From positions 1 to 38,277 of the forward strand of contig NZ_JAQIFT010000006.1 of the NCBI RefSeq assembly GCF_027857615.1: a stretch of 38,277 nt of DNA. The letters are read 5' to 3'. Source of the stretch: Holtiella tumoricola. GTDB taxonomy: Bacteria; Bacillota; Clostridia; Lachnospirales; Cellulosilyticaceae. The translations under genes were made by a program, and so were the position numbers. This document shows, piece by piece, positions 1 to 8,442 of this stretch. The notes beneath the pieces are model-generated. The model did not search any database and had not been told where the DNA came from. It saw nothing but the letters and a program-made list of their open reading frames with translations. Every line of letters starts with the position of its first letter. Within the stretch, counting starts at the first letter, position 1.

Positions 1-40
1 AAAGAGAGCAAGGTATATAATTTATACCTTGCTCTCTTTT
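1..40 (-). terminator. Intrinsic terminator of the sialidase gene
   Basis: A near-perfect inverted repeat with 17-base arms (1-17 and 23-39) around a small AT loop sits 14 bases past the sialidase stop codon. Both arms end in an A/T run, so it could stop transcription in either direction. The left flank is cut by the window edge. Confidence 0.8.
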
Positions 41-53
41 ATGAATTATGTAT

Positions 54-1682
54 TTAGAATAACCAACTAAGTTCAAAAGACATATAAGCGATAACATTAT
101 TAGGTTGAGGCTCAAATAAAATACCAATATGACCGTTTTCAAGAACTGCTAAACTAGAGTAGGCAAAGAAATGTTCAAATCCTTTTGCATTTTCATAAAG
201 AGATGAATCTATAGGGAGTAAGCGTTCACGGATCCAAGAGATACTGCCATCTTCTTGAACTTCACCTAAAGAAATAACGCCATGAGTTCTAGAAGAATCA
301 TCTTTGCTATTACCACTTGGATGAGAAGAAATGACATATTGTTTGTCAGTATCCATACCTTCAGGATACTTAAAAGTATTAACTGGATAAGTAATAATAG
401 ATTTCTGGCAGCAGACAGACATAAGGTCAGTAGTGTGTTGTGGTCCCCAAGTCTCACCACCATCATGACTAATAGAAACAGGTGTTGGAGCCTTAGAAGA
501 TTGTCTACCAAAAGACATAATGTCTCCATTTAGAAGTTCGATGAATTGGCATTCGTCTATATTATTCATATATAAATTCCCATTAGTGTTGGCACGATTC
601 CAAGTATAACCATGATCATCACTATAGAGTGCAGTAGCTTTACCTAGTGCATAAGCTGGCATCAGGATACGGCCATTCTTGGCTGTATCTCTTTGATGTT
701 GCAATGTAAGGCCGGTACCAGGACCTGTACCTAAAAAGGTGAGATCTGATTCTACTTTAACTTGAGGTGTAATGTCATAAGGTTGGCACCAAGTCTTACC
801 ATGATCTTTACTACGAGTAACCCAAAGATAAGAAGTAATTAGGACACGTAATGGAGCTGGATCTGTTTCATAAGTTTCATATAATGATTCAGGTGGAGCG
901 ACATGACGTTTTTGTACAAATTCAGGAGCATCTAAATGATATGTAGGCATTTCATAGTTAAGATAAATATTACCCACATAGATATCTGAATGAGCATGAG
1001 TAGTATGTACTGGATTTTGTGGCACAAGAGGTGGGTAGCTATCAAGATATTCAGCATGATCTATATTAGGCGCATAGTAAAGATCACCCATAGTTGTATA
1101 ATGATGTTGTGGATCATGGTGCTGTGGTACGTAATAGTGTGTGCGGTTTCCTTCTGGATCGTAGACCCAACCTTGTTCACGAATAGTATAGGCATCAGAA
1201 GAATGAGCTGTATAGAGACATTGATAATCTACATCGCCTATACGTATATAGCCTCTTCCTTGCTCCAAATAATCAGGAGCATGGAGCCCTTTACATTCAG
1301 GATACATATCTACAAGCATAACAATATCACCATTTGTTGCTTGGGTTGTAACAGCATCAATATAGAAGGCAGAATGCCAATCTTGATAATCTTGTGGTGC
1401 ATGATGAGCTGGAAGAGATAAAATGGTTTCTACTGGAGTTGTCCAAGTTTGGCCATTATCGAAGCTTCTACGCATACCGATTTCAACTTTTCCCCAATCA
1501 GCGCTATCATTACCAATATCACTAACAGCAATGAGCGTATAGTGGTTATTTGCAGATGTTGGTTTGGCTAAAAGTAATGAAGGAATACGACAACCTTGAA
1601 GATTTCCCATTATACTAGGTGAAGCAGCGATAGAGGCATGTTGAAGTTTATTTGGGTTAGTACTTGCAAAAATATGAGTCAT
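54..1682 (-). CDS. Exo-alpha-sialidase, NanI-type catalytic domain, no signal peptide
   Basis: 542 residues when begun at the ATG at 1682, which has AAGGAG seven bases upstream; the frame stays open to 1877 but that extension has no ribosome site. Role: cleaves terminal sialic acids from glycoconjugates (GH33). Seen: an RIP motif at 32-34, a DWG motif at 62-64 (predicted acid/base Asp62), and four Asp-boxes of S-x-D-x-G-x-T-W form at 73-80, 291-298, 354-361 and 405-412. Glu377 and Arg465 fit the family pattern, and Tyr508 lies in the YSSLAVLENG region where the nucleophile is expected. The insertion between the first two Asp-boxes resembles that of large clostridial sialidases. There is no signal peptide, lectin domain or anchor, so it may be cytoplasmic or released by lysis. 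No sialate catabolism genes are nearby. The fold is clear; the substrate could be another nonulosonic acid. Confidence 0.88.
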   Translation of the reverse strand: MTHIFASTNPNKLQHASIAASPSIMGNLQGCRIPSLLLAKPTSANNHYTLIAVSDIGNDSADWGKVEIGMRRSFDNGQTWTTPVETILSLPAHHAPQDYQDWHSAFYIDAVTTQATNGDIVMLVDMYPECKGLHAPDYLEQGRGYIRIGDVDYQCLYTAHSSDAYTIREQGWVYDPEGNRTHYYVPQHHDPQHHYTTMGDLYYAPNIDHAEYLDSYPPLVPQNPVHTTHAHSDIYVGNIYLNYEMPTYHLDAPEFVQKRHVAPPESLYETYETDPAPLRVLITSYLWVTRSKDHGKTWCQPYDITPQVKVESDLTFLGTGPGTGLTLQHQRDTAKNGRILMPAYALGKATALYSDDHGYTWNRANTNGNLYMNNIDECQFIELLNGDIMSFGRQSSKAPTPVSISHDGGETWGPQHTTDLMSVCCQKSIITYPVNTFKYPEGMDTDKQYVISSHPSGNSKDDSSRTHGVISLGEVQEDGSISWIRERLLPIDSSLYENAKGFEHFFAYSSLAVLENGHIGILFEPQPNNVIAYMSFELSWLF

Positions 1683-2060
1683 AAGTAAGTCTCCTTTGCG
1701 ATTAATAGACAGAATGATAAAACTTATACCTATGATTATAATATGAAATGAGAAACGTGTGGGGATAAAGTGAAAAAAAGAGTAAAATTTTAGTGTTATA
1801 ATAATTTTAAAAGAGAAATACTGTGTAGATTTATAGATTAAGTGACCTACAATGTTTATAAGATAAGTAAAAATCATAAGTAATGTAGCAGATGCTCCTT
1901 GATATAGAGTCTCTTATCAGACCCTTGCAGTGATAAATGCTATTCATCCCTTTCACCTATAGGTTCCTGATCAAAAACGGTTATATAAGGCAGGTCATAA
2001 GGCTACACTTAAGAGGAATACTTATAACAAGCATTAAATGCTTATTTTAAATCTATAAAC
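1683..2060. other. Intergenic region upstream of the sialidase gene
   Basis: Upstream of the minus-strand sialidase this holds a TATAAT -10-like hexamer (minus strand, 1735-1740) without a good -35. Further up, 1940-2002 on the minus strand reads as 20 codons between two stops that look protein-like (ending in EPIGERDE), possibly a decayed gene tail. No complete gene, known riboswitch or tRNA was recognised here. Confidence 0.4.
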
Positions 2061-2136
2061 GACACACAAAAAGCTAACTTAAATTTGCCCAGATTAATAA
2101 GAGGGAGGGGCGATTTAGGTTAGCTTTTTGTGCGTC
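2061..2136. terminator. Long hairpin, probable bidirectional terminator
   Basis: Arms at 2061-2090 and 2108-2136 pair over almost 30 bases, with a few G-U pairs, around a purine-rich loop. The stem contains an A-run on one side and a T-run on the other, as in terminators that work in both directions. It begins six bases beyond the stop codon of the glycosyltransferase. The stem is much longer than other terminators in this window. Confidence 0.65.
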
Positions 2137-2141
2137 AGCAG

Positions 2142-3266
2142 CTAAATGATAAAGCGAGCGTCAAGAAGTTGAGTGCTAAAGGTTGGAATAGGAATTTTAT
2201 TTTCTTCAAGTTTTTTGAGTAGGTATTCTCTATTATAAGAGGTTTTATTCTTATCTCCTCCTATTTGACTAGAAAGTTCATTAAAATAATATGCTGTGTA
2301 GTAATCATTAAGGCGAGAGTAGCATACACACAACTGTATAGCAGGTATCCACGTATAGTAGTCTTTATTCTGTAAAGATAAAGCATCTTTTGATGGAATA
2401 CAAGTCATAGCTGTTTTATACCAAAAGATAGCAGTTTCATATTGAGTATTTTCCAAAAAGTTGTCAGCGATTAAGCAACAAATTTCAGCTGTAGGTTTAG
2501 CCCATTTTAATGAATTTAGAAGAATATCAAGTTGATCTTTTAGTTGATGATTAATCTCATAACAACGAGCTAAGTTAAGTGTAGCTGTCTTTTTATCTTC
2601 TATCCATGCATTGGTTTCAAGAAAATCTAAATAATAGGTAATTGCTTCATCGATTAGATGATTATAATAGAGTTCATTTGCAAAATAGAAAAGGTCTCTT
2701 GGACAAAATATCTCACCATTTTCCTGCATTTTTCGAAAAATTTTTAGGTTGCGATCTGTATGTGGATGGGGTTTATCGTGTCTCACATAGATATCAGAGT
2801 GATAAGTATGGCCATATACTGCTAAGTATTCATGTACTTTTCCAATCCATTTATAGCCATTTTCTCGTTTAACAATTCTATTACGACGAAGAGAGATGAT
2901 TGTATTTCCGTCCGCATCTCGTACTAATGAATAAGGCATATTTACTACATCAAAAGAGGGATCTAAATGAGCCTTTAAGATTTTTAAATTCTCTATATCA
3001 GATTCTAAAATATAATCATCCGCATCGAGCCACATAATATATTCTTTAGTTGCTTTTTCAAAAGAATAATTACGCGCCTTGGCAAAATCATCACACCAGT
3101 CAAAGTCATAAATTTTAGCATTATATTTTTCGCCTATTTCTTTAGTATGATCATTTGAACCAGTATCTACTAAGATAATTTCATCAACAAGATGTGACAT
3201 AGGTTTTAGACACCTTTCTAGTACATGTTCTTCATTCTTAACAATCATACATAAACTAATTTCCAT
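2142..3266 (-). CDS. Family 2 glycosyltransferase with C-terminal TPR-like region
   Basis: 374 residues; the ATG at 3266 is preceded by AGGAGGT at good spacing. The N-terminal ~110 residues form a GT-A fold: it opens with SLCMIVKNEE, has the VDTGSNDHT nucleotide-sugar segment at 33-41, and a DxD-type acidic cluster WLDADD at 79-84 that would bind metal and the sugar nucleotide. The remainder is helical with aromatic spacing like tetratricopeptide repeats. No membrane segment or signal peptide is visible, so it acts in the cytoplasm. Enzymes of this build glycosylate proteins (flagellins, glycocins) or surface glycans; the acceptor cannot be inferred. It stands alone, divergent from the HAD phosphatase gene. 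Confidence 0.85.
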   Translation of the reverse strand: MEISLCMIVKNEEHVLERCLKPMSHLVDEIILVDTGSNDHTKEIGEKYNAKIYDFDWCDDFAKARNYSFEKATKEYIMWLDADDYILESDIENLKILKAHLDPSFDVVNMPYSLVRDADGNTIISLRRNRIVKRENGYKWIGKVHEYLAVYGHTYHSDIYVRHDKPHPHTDRNLKIFRKMQENGEIFCPRDLFYFANELYYNHLIDEAITYYLDFLETNAWIEDKKTATLNLARCYEINHQLKDQLDILLNSLKWAKPTAEICCLIADNFLENTQYETAIFWYKTAMTCIPSKDALSLQNKDYYTWIPAIQLCVCYSRLNDYYTAYYFNELSSQIGGDKNKTSYNREYLLKKLEENKIPIPTFSTQLLDARFII

Positions 3267-3533
3267 CTTATTTACCTCCTACTTAGTGTATTATTATAAA
3301 TATATTAAAGAAGGCAAAAAGAAGTTCCCAATAAGTAGCCATCTTGGAAATAAAGGGATATGATACAATGAACATAAGTTAAAAGAATGTAATAAAATAT
3401 GAAAGAGGTTAATATAACTCTTTTGACATATCTTTTTAATATAAGAAATGAAATTCAATATACAAAGGGAATTGTATAAATAAGAAAGCAGGTATATGCT
3501 AAAAGAGATATAGAAATAAAAAGGAGATTAATC

Positions 3534-4169
3534 ATGTATAACATTTATTTATTTGATTTTGATTATACTTTAGCAGACTCAGAGAAAGGTATTTTGATGT
3601 GCTTTAGACATGTTTTAAATACCTATAGTATTGAGGATATAACAGATGATGCCATTAAACGTACAATAGGTTTGACACTTAAAGACGGATTTAGAGTATT
3701 AGTGAAGTCTGATGATGAAGACTTACTTAATCAGTACGAAAAGGAATACATAGTTAAAGCGGATGAAGTAATGACAGCTCATACAACACTTTATAAAGAA
3801 ACAATTCCAATGCTTAGACGTTTAAAAGAAGCAGGGCATAAAGTAGGAATTATTTCAACTAAATATCGTTATAGAATAGAAGATACTTTAAAAGTATATG
3901 AAGTAAGTCATTTAGTAGATTTAATTATTGGAAGAGAAGATGTACAAGAAGCTAAACCAAGCCCGGAGGGTATTCTTAAAGCAGCTGAATATTTCCAAGC
4001 AAACAGTAGTGAAATCCTTTATGTGGGAGATAGTTATATTGATGCACAGGCTGGACAAAATGCAGGTGTAGCATTTGCAGGTGTAACAACAGGGACAACA
4101 ACTAAAGAAGATTTTAAAGCATATCCACATATTAAGATTATGGAAAGTTTAGATGAAGTAGAGGGATAA
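3534..4169 (+). CDS. HAD-superfamily phosphatase, phosphoglycolate-phosphatase-like
   Basis: 211 residues; AAGGAG lies just upstream of the ATG. All four HAD motifs are visible: DFDYT with nucleophile Asp8 and acid/base Asp10, motif II Ser/Thr at 108-109 (IIST), motif III Lys141 (KPSPEG), and motif IV VGDSYID with Asp166 and Asp170. The helical cap between motifs I and II is typical of the Gph/PpaX/YjjG-like group. It hydrolyses a small phosphorylated metabolite in the cytosol; candidates are phosphoglycolate, pyrophosphate or nucleotide phosphates, and sequence reading cannot separate these. It is monocistronic and followed by its own terminator. Confidence 0.85.
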   Translation: MYNIYLFDFDYTLADSEKGILMCFRHVLNTYSIEDITDDAIKRTIGLTLKDGFRVLVKSDDEDLLNQYEKEYIVKADEVMTAHTTLYKETIPMLRRLKEAGHKVGIISTKYRYRIEDTLKVYEVSHLVDLIIGREDVQEAKPSPEGILKAAEYFQANSSEILYVGDSYIDAQAGQNAGVAFAGVTTGTTTKEDFKAYPHIKIMESLDEVEG

Positions 4170-4199
4170 TGTAATAAAAAATAAAATATAGCTTAAGAT

Positions 4200-4229
4200 A
4201 GGTACTTCAATCATGGAGTGCCTTTTTTT
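4200..4229 (+). terminator. Intrinsic terminator after the HAD gene
   Basis: A nine-pair stem (4200-4208 with 4215-4223, two G-U pairs) and six-base loop is followed by a seven-base T run. Confidence 0.85.
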
Positions 4230-4254
4230 AGAGCTAAACAGGGACAGGTAACTC

Positions 4255-4282
4255 TTGTAAAAAATTATATATAATCTATAAT
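4255..4282 (+). promoter_or_regulatory. Sigma-A-type promoter for the MATE gene
   Basis: TTGTAA at 4255-4260 and a perfect TATAAT at 4277-4282, 16 bases apart, lie about 75 bases before the MATE start codon and just after the preceding terminator. Confidence 0.6.
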
Positions 4283-4356
4283 TAGTAATTAGTGTAAAAA
4301 TTTTTATAAAAACTTAAACTAAACAAGATCATGCAAACTACATGGGGGATTGAAAA

Positions 4357-5733
4357 ATGCAGTCAAATGTAATGTTAATGACAGAAGGTTCTATTTATAA
4401 AAAAATAATAACCTTCGCAGTTCCTATCTTTTTGGGAAACTTATTTCAGCAGTTATACAATATTGTGGACTCACTTATTGTAGGAAACTTTTTAGGGAAG
4501 GAGTCTCTTGCTGCGATTAGCTCCACGGGCTCATTGATTTTTTTACTAGTAGGATTAGTTGGAGGTGTATTCTCAGGGGCAGGGGTTGCAATTTCACGCT
4601 ATTTTGGGGCAGACGATAAAAAGAATGTAGAAAGAGCAATTCATACAGCTGTTTGTTTTGCCTTAATTTCAGGAATTGGACTTACTATTATAGGATCTAT
4701 CCTAGCACCACAAATTCTAAAACTTATGGGGACACCAGCATCAGTATTTGAAAATGCTGTGACCTATGTACGTATTTATTTTGCTGGGATTATAACTATT
4801 GTAATGTATAATGCTGCTAGTGGGATATTCCAAGCAGTAGGAGATAGTAAGAGACCTTTATATTTTCTTATTGTTTCTTCTATTACTAATGTGGTATTAG
4901 ACTTATTATTTGTTGTTGTCTTCAAAATGGGTATAGGCGGAGCAGCTTTAGCAACTGTTATTGCACAAGCTGTAAGTGCAATTTTAGCTTTCCGTCATTT
5001 AATGCGCACCAATGAGGTGTACCAAATAAGCTTTAAGAAGCTTGCTGTACATATGGATATGCTTAAACAGATTTTACAGTTTGGTATTCCATCTGGTGTG
5101 CAAAATTCAGTTATTGCACTAGCTAATATCGTTGTACAGTCTAATATAAATGCTTTTGATGCAGTAGCAGTAGCAGGGTGTGGTTCTTACTCTAAGATAG
5201 AGGGTTTTGTATTTATTCCAATTACAAGCTTTGCTATGTCTATGACCGTATTTATAGGACAGAACTTAGGAGCAGGAAAATATGAACGTGCTAAAAAAGG
5301 GACACGTTTTGGAATTCTTACATCTATGCTATTAGCAGAAACCATCGGTATACTTTTCTTTATAGCAGCACCGCAGTTAATTAGCCTATTTAATAGAGAT
5401 CCGGAAGTTATTGCTTATGGTACATTACAAGCAAGAACTATTGCTCTTTTCTTCTTCTTACTTGCCTTTTCACATTGTATTGCAGGTATTTTAAGAGGTG
5501 CTGGAAAGTCTATTGTACCAATGCTTGTTATGCTTACATGTTGGTGTGTGATAAGGGTTATCTATGTAACAGTAGCTACTCACTTTATCAATGATATTCA
5601 AGTAATATTCTGGGCATATCCATTAACATGGTCGTTAAGCTCATTATTCTTCTTGGTTTATTACTTAAAAGGGAATTGGATGTATGGCTTTAAAGGAAAA
5701 GAAGCTACAAGTAATGAAGAAATTGTAGCATAG
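4357..5733 (+). CDS. MATE-family multidrug/metabolite exporter
   Basis: 458 residues, the usual length for the family, with about 12 hydrophobic segments in two similar halves. The N-terminus has the MATE signature: PIFLGNLFQQLYNIVDSLIVG contains the conserved Pro, the Gln-Gln pair and the aspartate at the end of helix 1. The start has a GGGGGA site nine bases upstream. It exports cationic drugs or metabolites across the cytoplasmic membrane in exchange for Na+ or H+. The substrate is unknown and the neighbours do not help. It has its own promoter and faces the UppS-like gene across a shared terminator. Confidence 0.92.
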   Translation: MQSNVMLMTEGSIYKKIITFAVPIFLGNLFQQLYNIVDSLIVGNFLGKESLAAISSTGSLIFLLVGLVGGVFSGAGVAISRYFGADDKKNVERAIHTAVCFALISGIGLTIIGSILAPQILKLMGTPASVFENAVTYVRIYFAGIITIVMYNAASGIFQAVGDSKRPLYFLIVSSITNVVLDLLFVVVFKMGIGGAALATVIAQAVSAILAFRHLMRTNEVYQISFKKLAVHMDMLKQILQFGIPSGVQNSVIALANIVVQSNINAFDAVAVAGCGSYSKIEGFVFIPITSFAMSMTVFIGQNLGAGKYERAKKGTRFGILTSMLLAETIGILFFIAAPQLISLFNRDPEVIAYGTLQARTIALFFFLLAFSHCIAGILRGAGKSIVPMLVMLTCWCVIRVIYVTVATHFINDIQVIFWAYPLTWSLSSLFFLVYYLKGNWMYGFKGKEATSNEEIVA

Positions 5734-5779
5734 TAAAAAGACATAATAAAAAATTGTTATATAGTTAATGTTAGATTAA

Positions 5780-5801
5780 GAGGAGCTTAGATAAGCTCCT
5801 C
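5780..5801. terminator. Bidirectional terminator between convergent genes
   Basis: A perfect ten-base inverted repeat (5780-5789 with 5792-5801) separates the ends of the MATE and UppS-like genes. T-rich sequence follows on the plus side. Confidence 0.75.
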
Positions 5802-5808
5802 TATTTGT

Positions 5809-6450
5809 TTATCCACCTAGTGTGATATCTTGTCCATTGTACCAGTTAAGGGCTGCTAAAAAGTGATCTTCATTAAAGTCAGGCCACATATCATCGAGAC
5901 AAAAGATATCTGCATAGACCGATTGAACTGGTAAGAGGCCGGAAAGGCGAGAGCGACCACCGAGACGGATAACTAAATCAATACGAGAAATATCTTTGGA
6001 ACGAAGAGAATCATAAATACTTTTGCGATTCTTAGTATCAGTATGCATAGCCCCAAGATCCCATTCCCATCCATAATTGACAAGGAAGTTTGCTTTTATA
6101 TCACCACTGTCTGAATGGGTACGTGTAGTATAGGGGAGTAGTTCTGGTGGGAAGCAGTCTGACTCGGTATTTCCTACAACAAGTAGGGAGACGTTGTCAT
6201 CTTCAATAAGTTTTACTGCTTCAACACAAGCTTTAGAGAAAGCTTCAACCTGTGCTTTAGGACGTTTGCAATTATCAGTTGTAAAACCATAGTAAGTAAC
6301 TTCTTCAACTCCATACTTTCTGCAGAGTTTAAGAAAGAGAAGTCCAGGGTCTAACCCGTGGTTATAGCCCTCATGTTTCTCAAGACCTGCGGATTTTGCC
6401 CAGCGTCTATTGCCGTCTGGGATAACAGCTATATGTTTTGGAATACGCAT
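5809..6450 (-). CDS. Divergent undecaprenyl-diphosphate-synthase-like cis-prenyltransferase
   Basis: 213 residues from the ATG at 6450, which follows AAGGAGG. It has the family's core motifs: PDGNRRWA (11-18) with metal-binding Asp12, HEGYNHG (26-32), a YGFTTDN-x-KRP block (54-64), an IR at 161-162 with RLS at 168-170, and the closing WPDF (189-192). It is shorter than typical UppS (~240-255). Several key positions differ: the Trp of the ENW triad is Cys61, the Glu of the RTGGE loop (E. coli Glu198) is Arg166, and the Mg-binding Glu213 is Asp181. It is therefore probably a paralogue with a changed substrate or product length, and not the housekeeping lipid-carrier synthase; loss of activity is also possible. 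It has no uppS neighbours such as cdsA or frr. Confidence 0.8.
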   Translation of the reverse strand: MRIPKHIAVIPDGNRRWAKSAGLEKHEGYNHGLDPGLLFLKLCRKYGVEEVTYYGFTTDNCKRPKAQVEAFSKACVEAVKLIEDDNVSLLVVGNTESDCFPPELLPYTTRTHSDSGDIKANFLVNYGWEWDLGAMHTDTKNRKSIYDSLRSKDISRIDLVIRLGGRSRLSGLLPVQSVYADIFCLDDMWPDFNEDHFLAALNWYNGQDITLGG

Positions 6451-6584
6451 TGGTATACACCTCCTTATCTTATAGAGTTTTAACCACATTAGAAATAATA
6501 TACATAGGTTATTGCAATGAAAGGCTTAAAAATTATAAACTACGGAAGGATTTATACAGAGAAAAAGGACTTGGGAGGAAACAA

Positions 6585-7754
6585 ATGAAAAATAAGTGGA
6601 GTATGTTTGGCATACTGTTTTTCTGTGCGATAACAGTTGCCATTAGCCAGCTTAAGGTACCACCGATTATGGGGATGATAAGTGACAATATGAATATCTC
6701 TCTATCACAAGCATCATGGTTGATGTCTATCTTTACGGTTGCAGGTATTATATTAGCAATACCAAGTGCGGCAATTATGAATAAGTTAGGGCCTAAAAAG
6801 TTATTATTATCATTAATGGTATCTTTATTAGTAGGGAATGTATTAGGAGGATTAACCAATCATTATAGTGTGCTTTTAATAAGTCGTGCTATAGAAGGTA
6901 TTGCTTTTGCAATGATCATCCTAGTAGGGGTTGCAATGATTAAAGCGTGGTTTGGTGAAAAAGCAGGATCAGCCTTGGGAATGTTTAATACATTTGCAGC
7001 GCTTGGATCATTTGTAATGATGAATGTAGGCTTAAGTATTACAAATAGCTTAGGTTTAAAAAGTTTATGGTTCATTACAGCAGGAATGAGTGTCATTTGC
7101 TTTATACTCGTTTGGGGCTTTATCCAGGTACCAGAAGAAGAATATGAAGACAACAAGCAAGAAAAGTCTTCATTAGTAGAAGCAATGAAAAATAGTAGAC
7201 TGTGGAGTGCAGCACTTGCAAGAGGATGTGTAGCATTTGTATTATTCACATTTGTTACGACTTATCCTCAACTTTTTATGGGATTCTATGGATTAGATGC
7301 TGGAACAGCCAATTTCTATGCAGGACTTAATGGGCTATTTGGTATACCATGTTGTATCTTATGTGGAATTATTGTGGACAAAACAGGGAAGCCATTACTG
7401 ACTGCATTATTAGGTTTTATAGGGTTAATAGGAACAAGCTATATGGCGACTATCTTAGGACCATCAACTTATATTTTACATACCCTTTTAGTAGCTATAT
7501 TTGGAGGATTTACCATAACAGCGTTATTTTGTATTGCACCTACAATGGCTAAGAAAGCAAGTTTGAGCGGTTATACCATTGCGATTATGAATCTGTTTTA
7601 TTATATAGGTGTATTTGCTTGTGGCCCTGTAATATTAGGAACTGCAGAACAGGCAAGCTGGCAAGTTGCAACTTATATCCTTATGGGAATTAGTTTGGTA
7701 GGTGTATTACTTGTAGTAAATCTTATAATCTCACCAAGAAAGAAAAGCCATTAG
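6585..7754 (+). CDS. Major facilitator superfamily transporter
   Basis: 389 residues from the ATG at 6585, preceded by GGAGG six bases upstream; an upstream extension in frame lacks hydrophobic character and overlaps the divergent gene's start. About 12 transmembrane segments are visible, with the MFS loop 2-3 signature (NKLGPKKLLL) and a central hydrophilic loop of Glu and Lys residues. The pattern recalls the NarK/CynX-like anion and small-metabolite carriers, but the substrate cannot be called. It is divergently transcribed from the UppS-like gene with 134 bases between starts. Confidence 0.85.
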   Translation: MKNKWSMFGILFFCAITVAISQLKVPPIMGMISDNMNISLSQASWLMSIFTVAGIILAIPSAAIMNKLGPKKLLLSLMVSLLVGNVLGGLTNHYSVLLISRAIEGIAFAMIILVGVAMIKAWFGEKAGSALGMFNTFAALGSFVMMNVGLSITNSLGLKSLWFITAGMSVICFILVWGFIQVPEEEYEDNKQEKSSLVEAMKNSRLWSAALARGCVAFVLFTFVTTYPQLFMGFYGLDAGTANFYAGLNGLFGIPCCILCGIIVDKTGKPLLTALLGFIGLIGTSYMATILGPSTYILHTLLVAIFGGFTITALFCIAPTMAKKASLSGYTIAIMNLFYYIGVFACGPVILGTAEQASWQVATYILMGISLVGVLLVVNLIISPRKKSH

Positions 7755-7771
7755 ATAATTAGATAGATAGA

Positions 7772-7810
7772 AAAAGGAGCTGTCACATTATAATGTAGCA
7801 GCTCCTTTTA
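7772..7810. terminator. Bidirectional terminator between convergent genes
   Basis: Arms AAAGGAGCTG and CAGCTCCTTTT (about 7774-7782 with 7799-7808) enclose a second, inner inverted repeat (ACATT/AATGT). A-run and T-run flanks suit both the MFS gene and the minus-strand zinc-ribbon gene. Confidence 0.85.
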
Positions 7811-7812
7811 TG

Positions 7813-7968
7813 TTATTTACGTTCTTCAAGATTATTTTTTTCTTTAACACGGCTAGATGAGATCAGTTTTTTGCAGTGATTACAAAAATAATTGCTTGCA
7901 CCACAAGCATTAACTTCTTCTACTTCTTTTTGATTACAATCTGGGCAAATAAGCTTTTCTTTCATCAT
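7813..7968 (-). CDS. Small zinc-ribbon protein
   Basis: 51 residues from the ATG at 7968, with AGGAGG six bases upstream; a second ATG follows immediately. Two CxxC pairs at 8-11 (CPDC) and 29-32 (CNHC) would bind one zinc ion. A lone Cys22 and a basic tail follow. Such mini-ribbons occur alone in many Firmicutes without known function; nucleic acid or protein binding is plausible. It ends against a terminator shared with the MFS gene, upstream of the FMN riboswitch on the other strand. Confidence 0.7.
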   Translation of the reverse strand: MMKEKLICPDCNQKEVEEVNACGASNYFCNHCKKLISSSRVKEKNNLEERK

Positions 7969-8193
7969 TAAAATCCTCCTAGTTATTAAATAGAAACCTG
8001 ATAAATGTACTCTAGTTATAGTATATGACTTAATAAAAAGGTTAATCAACTAGGAAAAAGAAATAAAAGAATAATTATTATGAGAAAAATATATAAGATT
8101 AAAATTTAAAAGAAGTATAAGCCTTATACTTGCAATTTGTAGTATAGGGGGGTATAATAAGCTCATAAAATTAAATAAAGAAGCTAACTTAAT

Positions 8194-8310
8194 TCTTCAG
8201 GGCAGGGTGAAATTCCCGACCGGCGGTGACAGTCCGCGACTACATTAGAAGTAATGTATTGATTTGGTGAAATTCCAAAACCGACAGTAAAGTCTGGATG
8301 GTAGAAGAGT
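8194..8310 (+). promoter_or_regulatory. FMN riboswitch (RFN element)
   Basis: The conserved RFN blocks are present in order: the CUUCRGGGCRGGGUGAAAUUCCC block (8194-8217), ACCGGCGGU with the following AGUCCGCGAC, a variable stem (TACATTA/TAATGTA), GGUGAAAUUCC, ACCGACAGU, and the closing GUCUGGAUGGUAGAAGAG. FMN binding is expected to favour the downstream terminator at 8393-8423 and shut off ribU, which is the established logic for this class. Confidence 0.97.
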
Positions 8311-8392
8311 TGCATGTAAGCATATCTAATAGAGAGTATTATTTCTTATATAGAAATATTTCATAAAGTATGCAATGATTATACAAAAAACG

Positions 8393-8423
8393 GCAACCCT
8401 AAGAATGAATGGGTTGCTTTTTT
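8393..8423 (+). terminator. Riboswitch-controlled terminator before ribU
   Basis: GCAACCC (8393-8399) pairs with GGGTTGC (8411-8417) around an 11-base loop, followed by six T. It lies between the RFN element and the ribU ribosome site, so transcriptional attenuation is the likely mechanism. Confidence 0.9.
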
Positions 8424-8442
8424 ATATTCAGGAGGATGCTTT

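Noticed and set aside
266..533. Open frames on both strands inside the sialidase gene
   Set aside because: They are shadows of the sialidase frame, with low-complexity Leu/Ser-rich translations and no ribosome site.
1880..2060. Riboswitch or T-box upstream of the sialidase
   Set aside because: No block of a known class could be matched on the minus strand, and there is no associated terminator before the gene.
6863..7249. 128-codon minus-strand open frame inside the MFS gene
   Set aside because: The plus strand codes a clear 12-helix transporter; the opposite frame has no recognisable domain or start signal.
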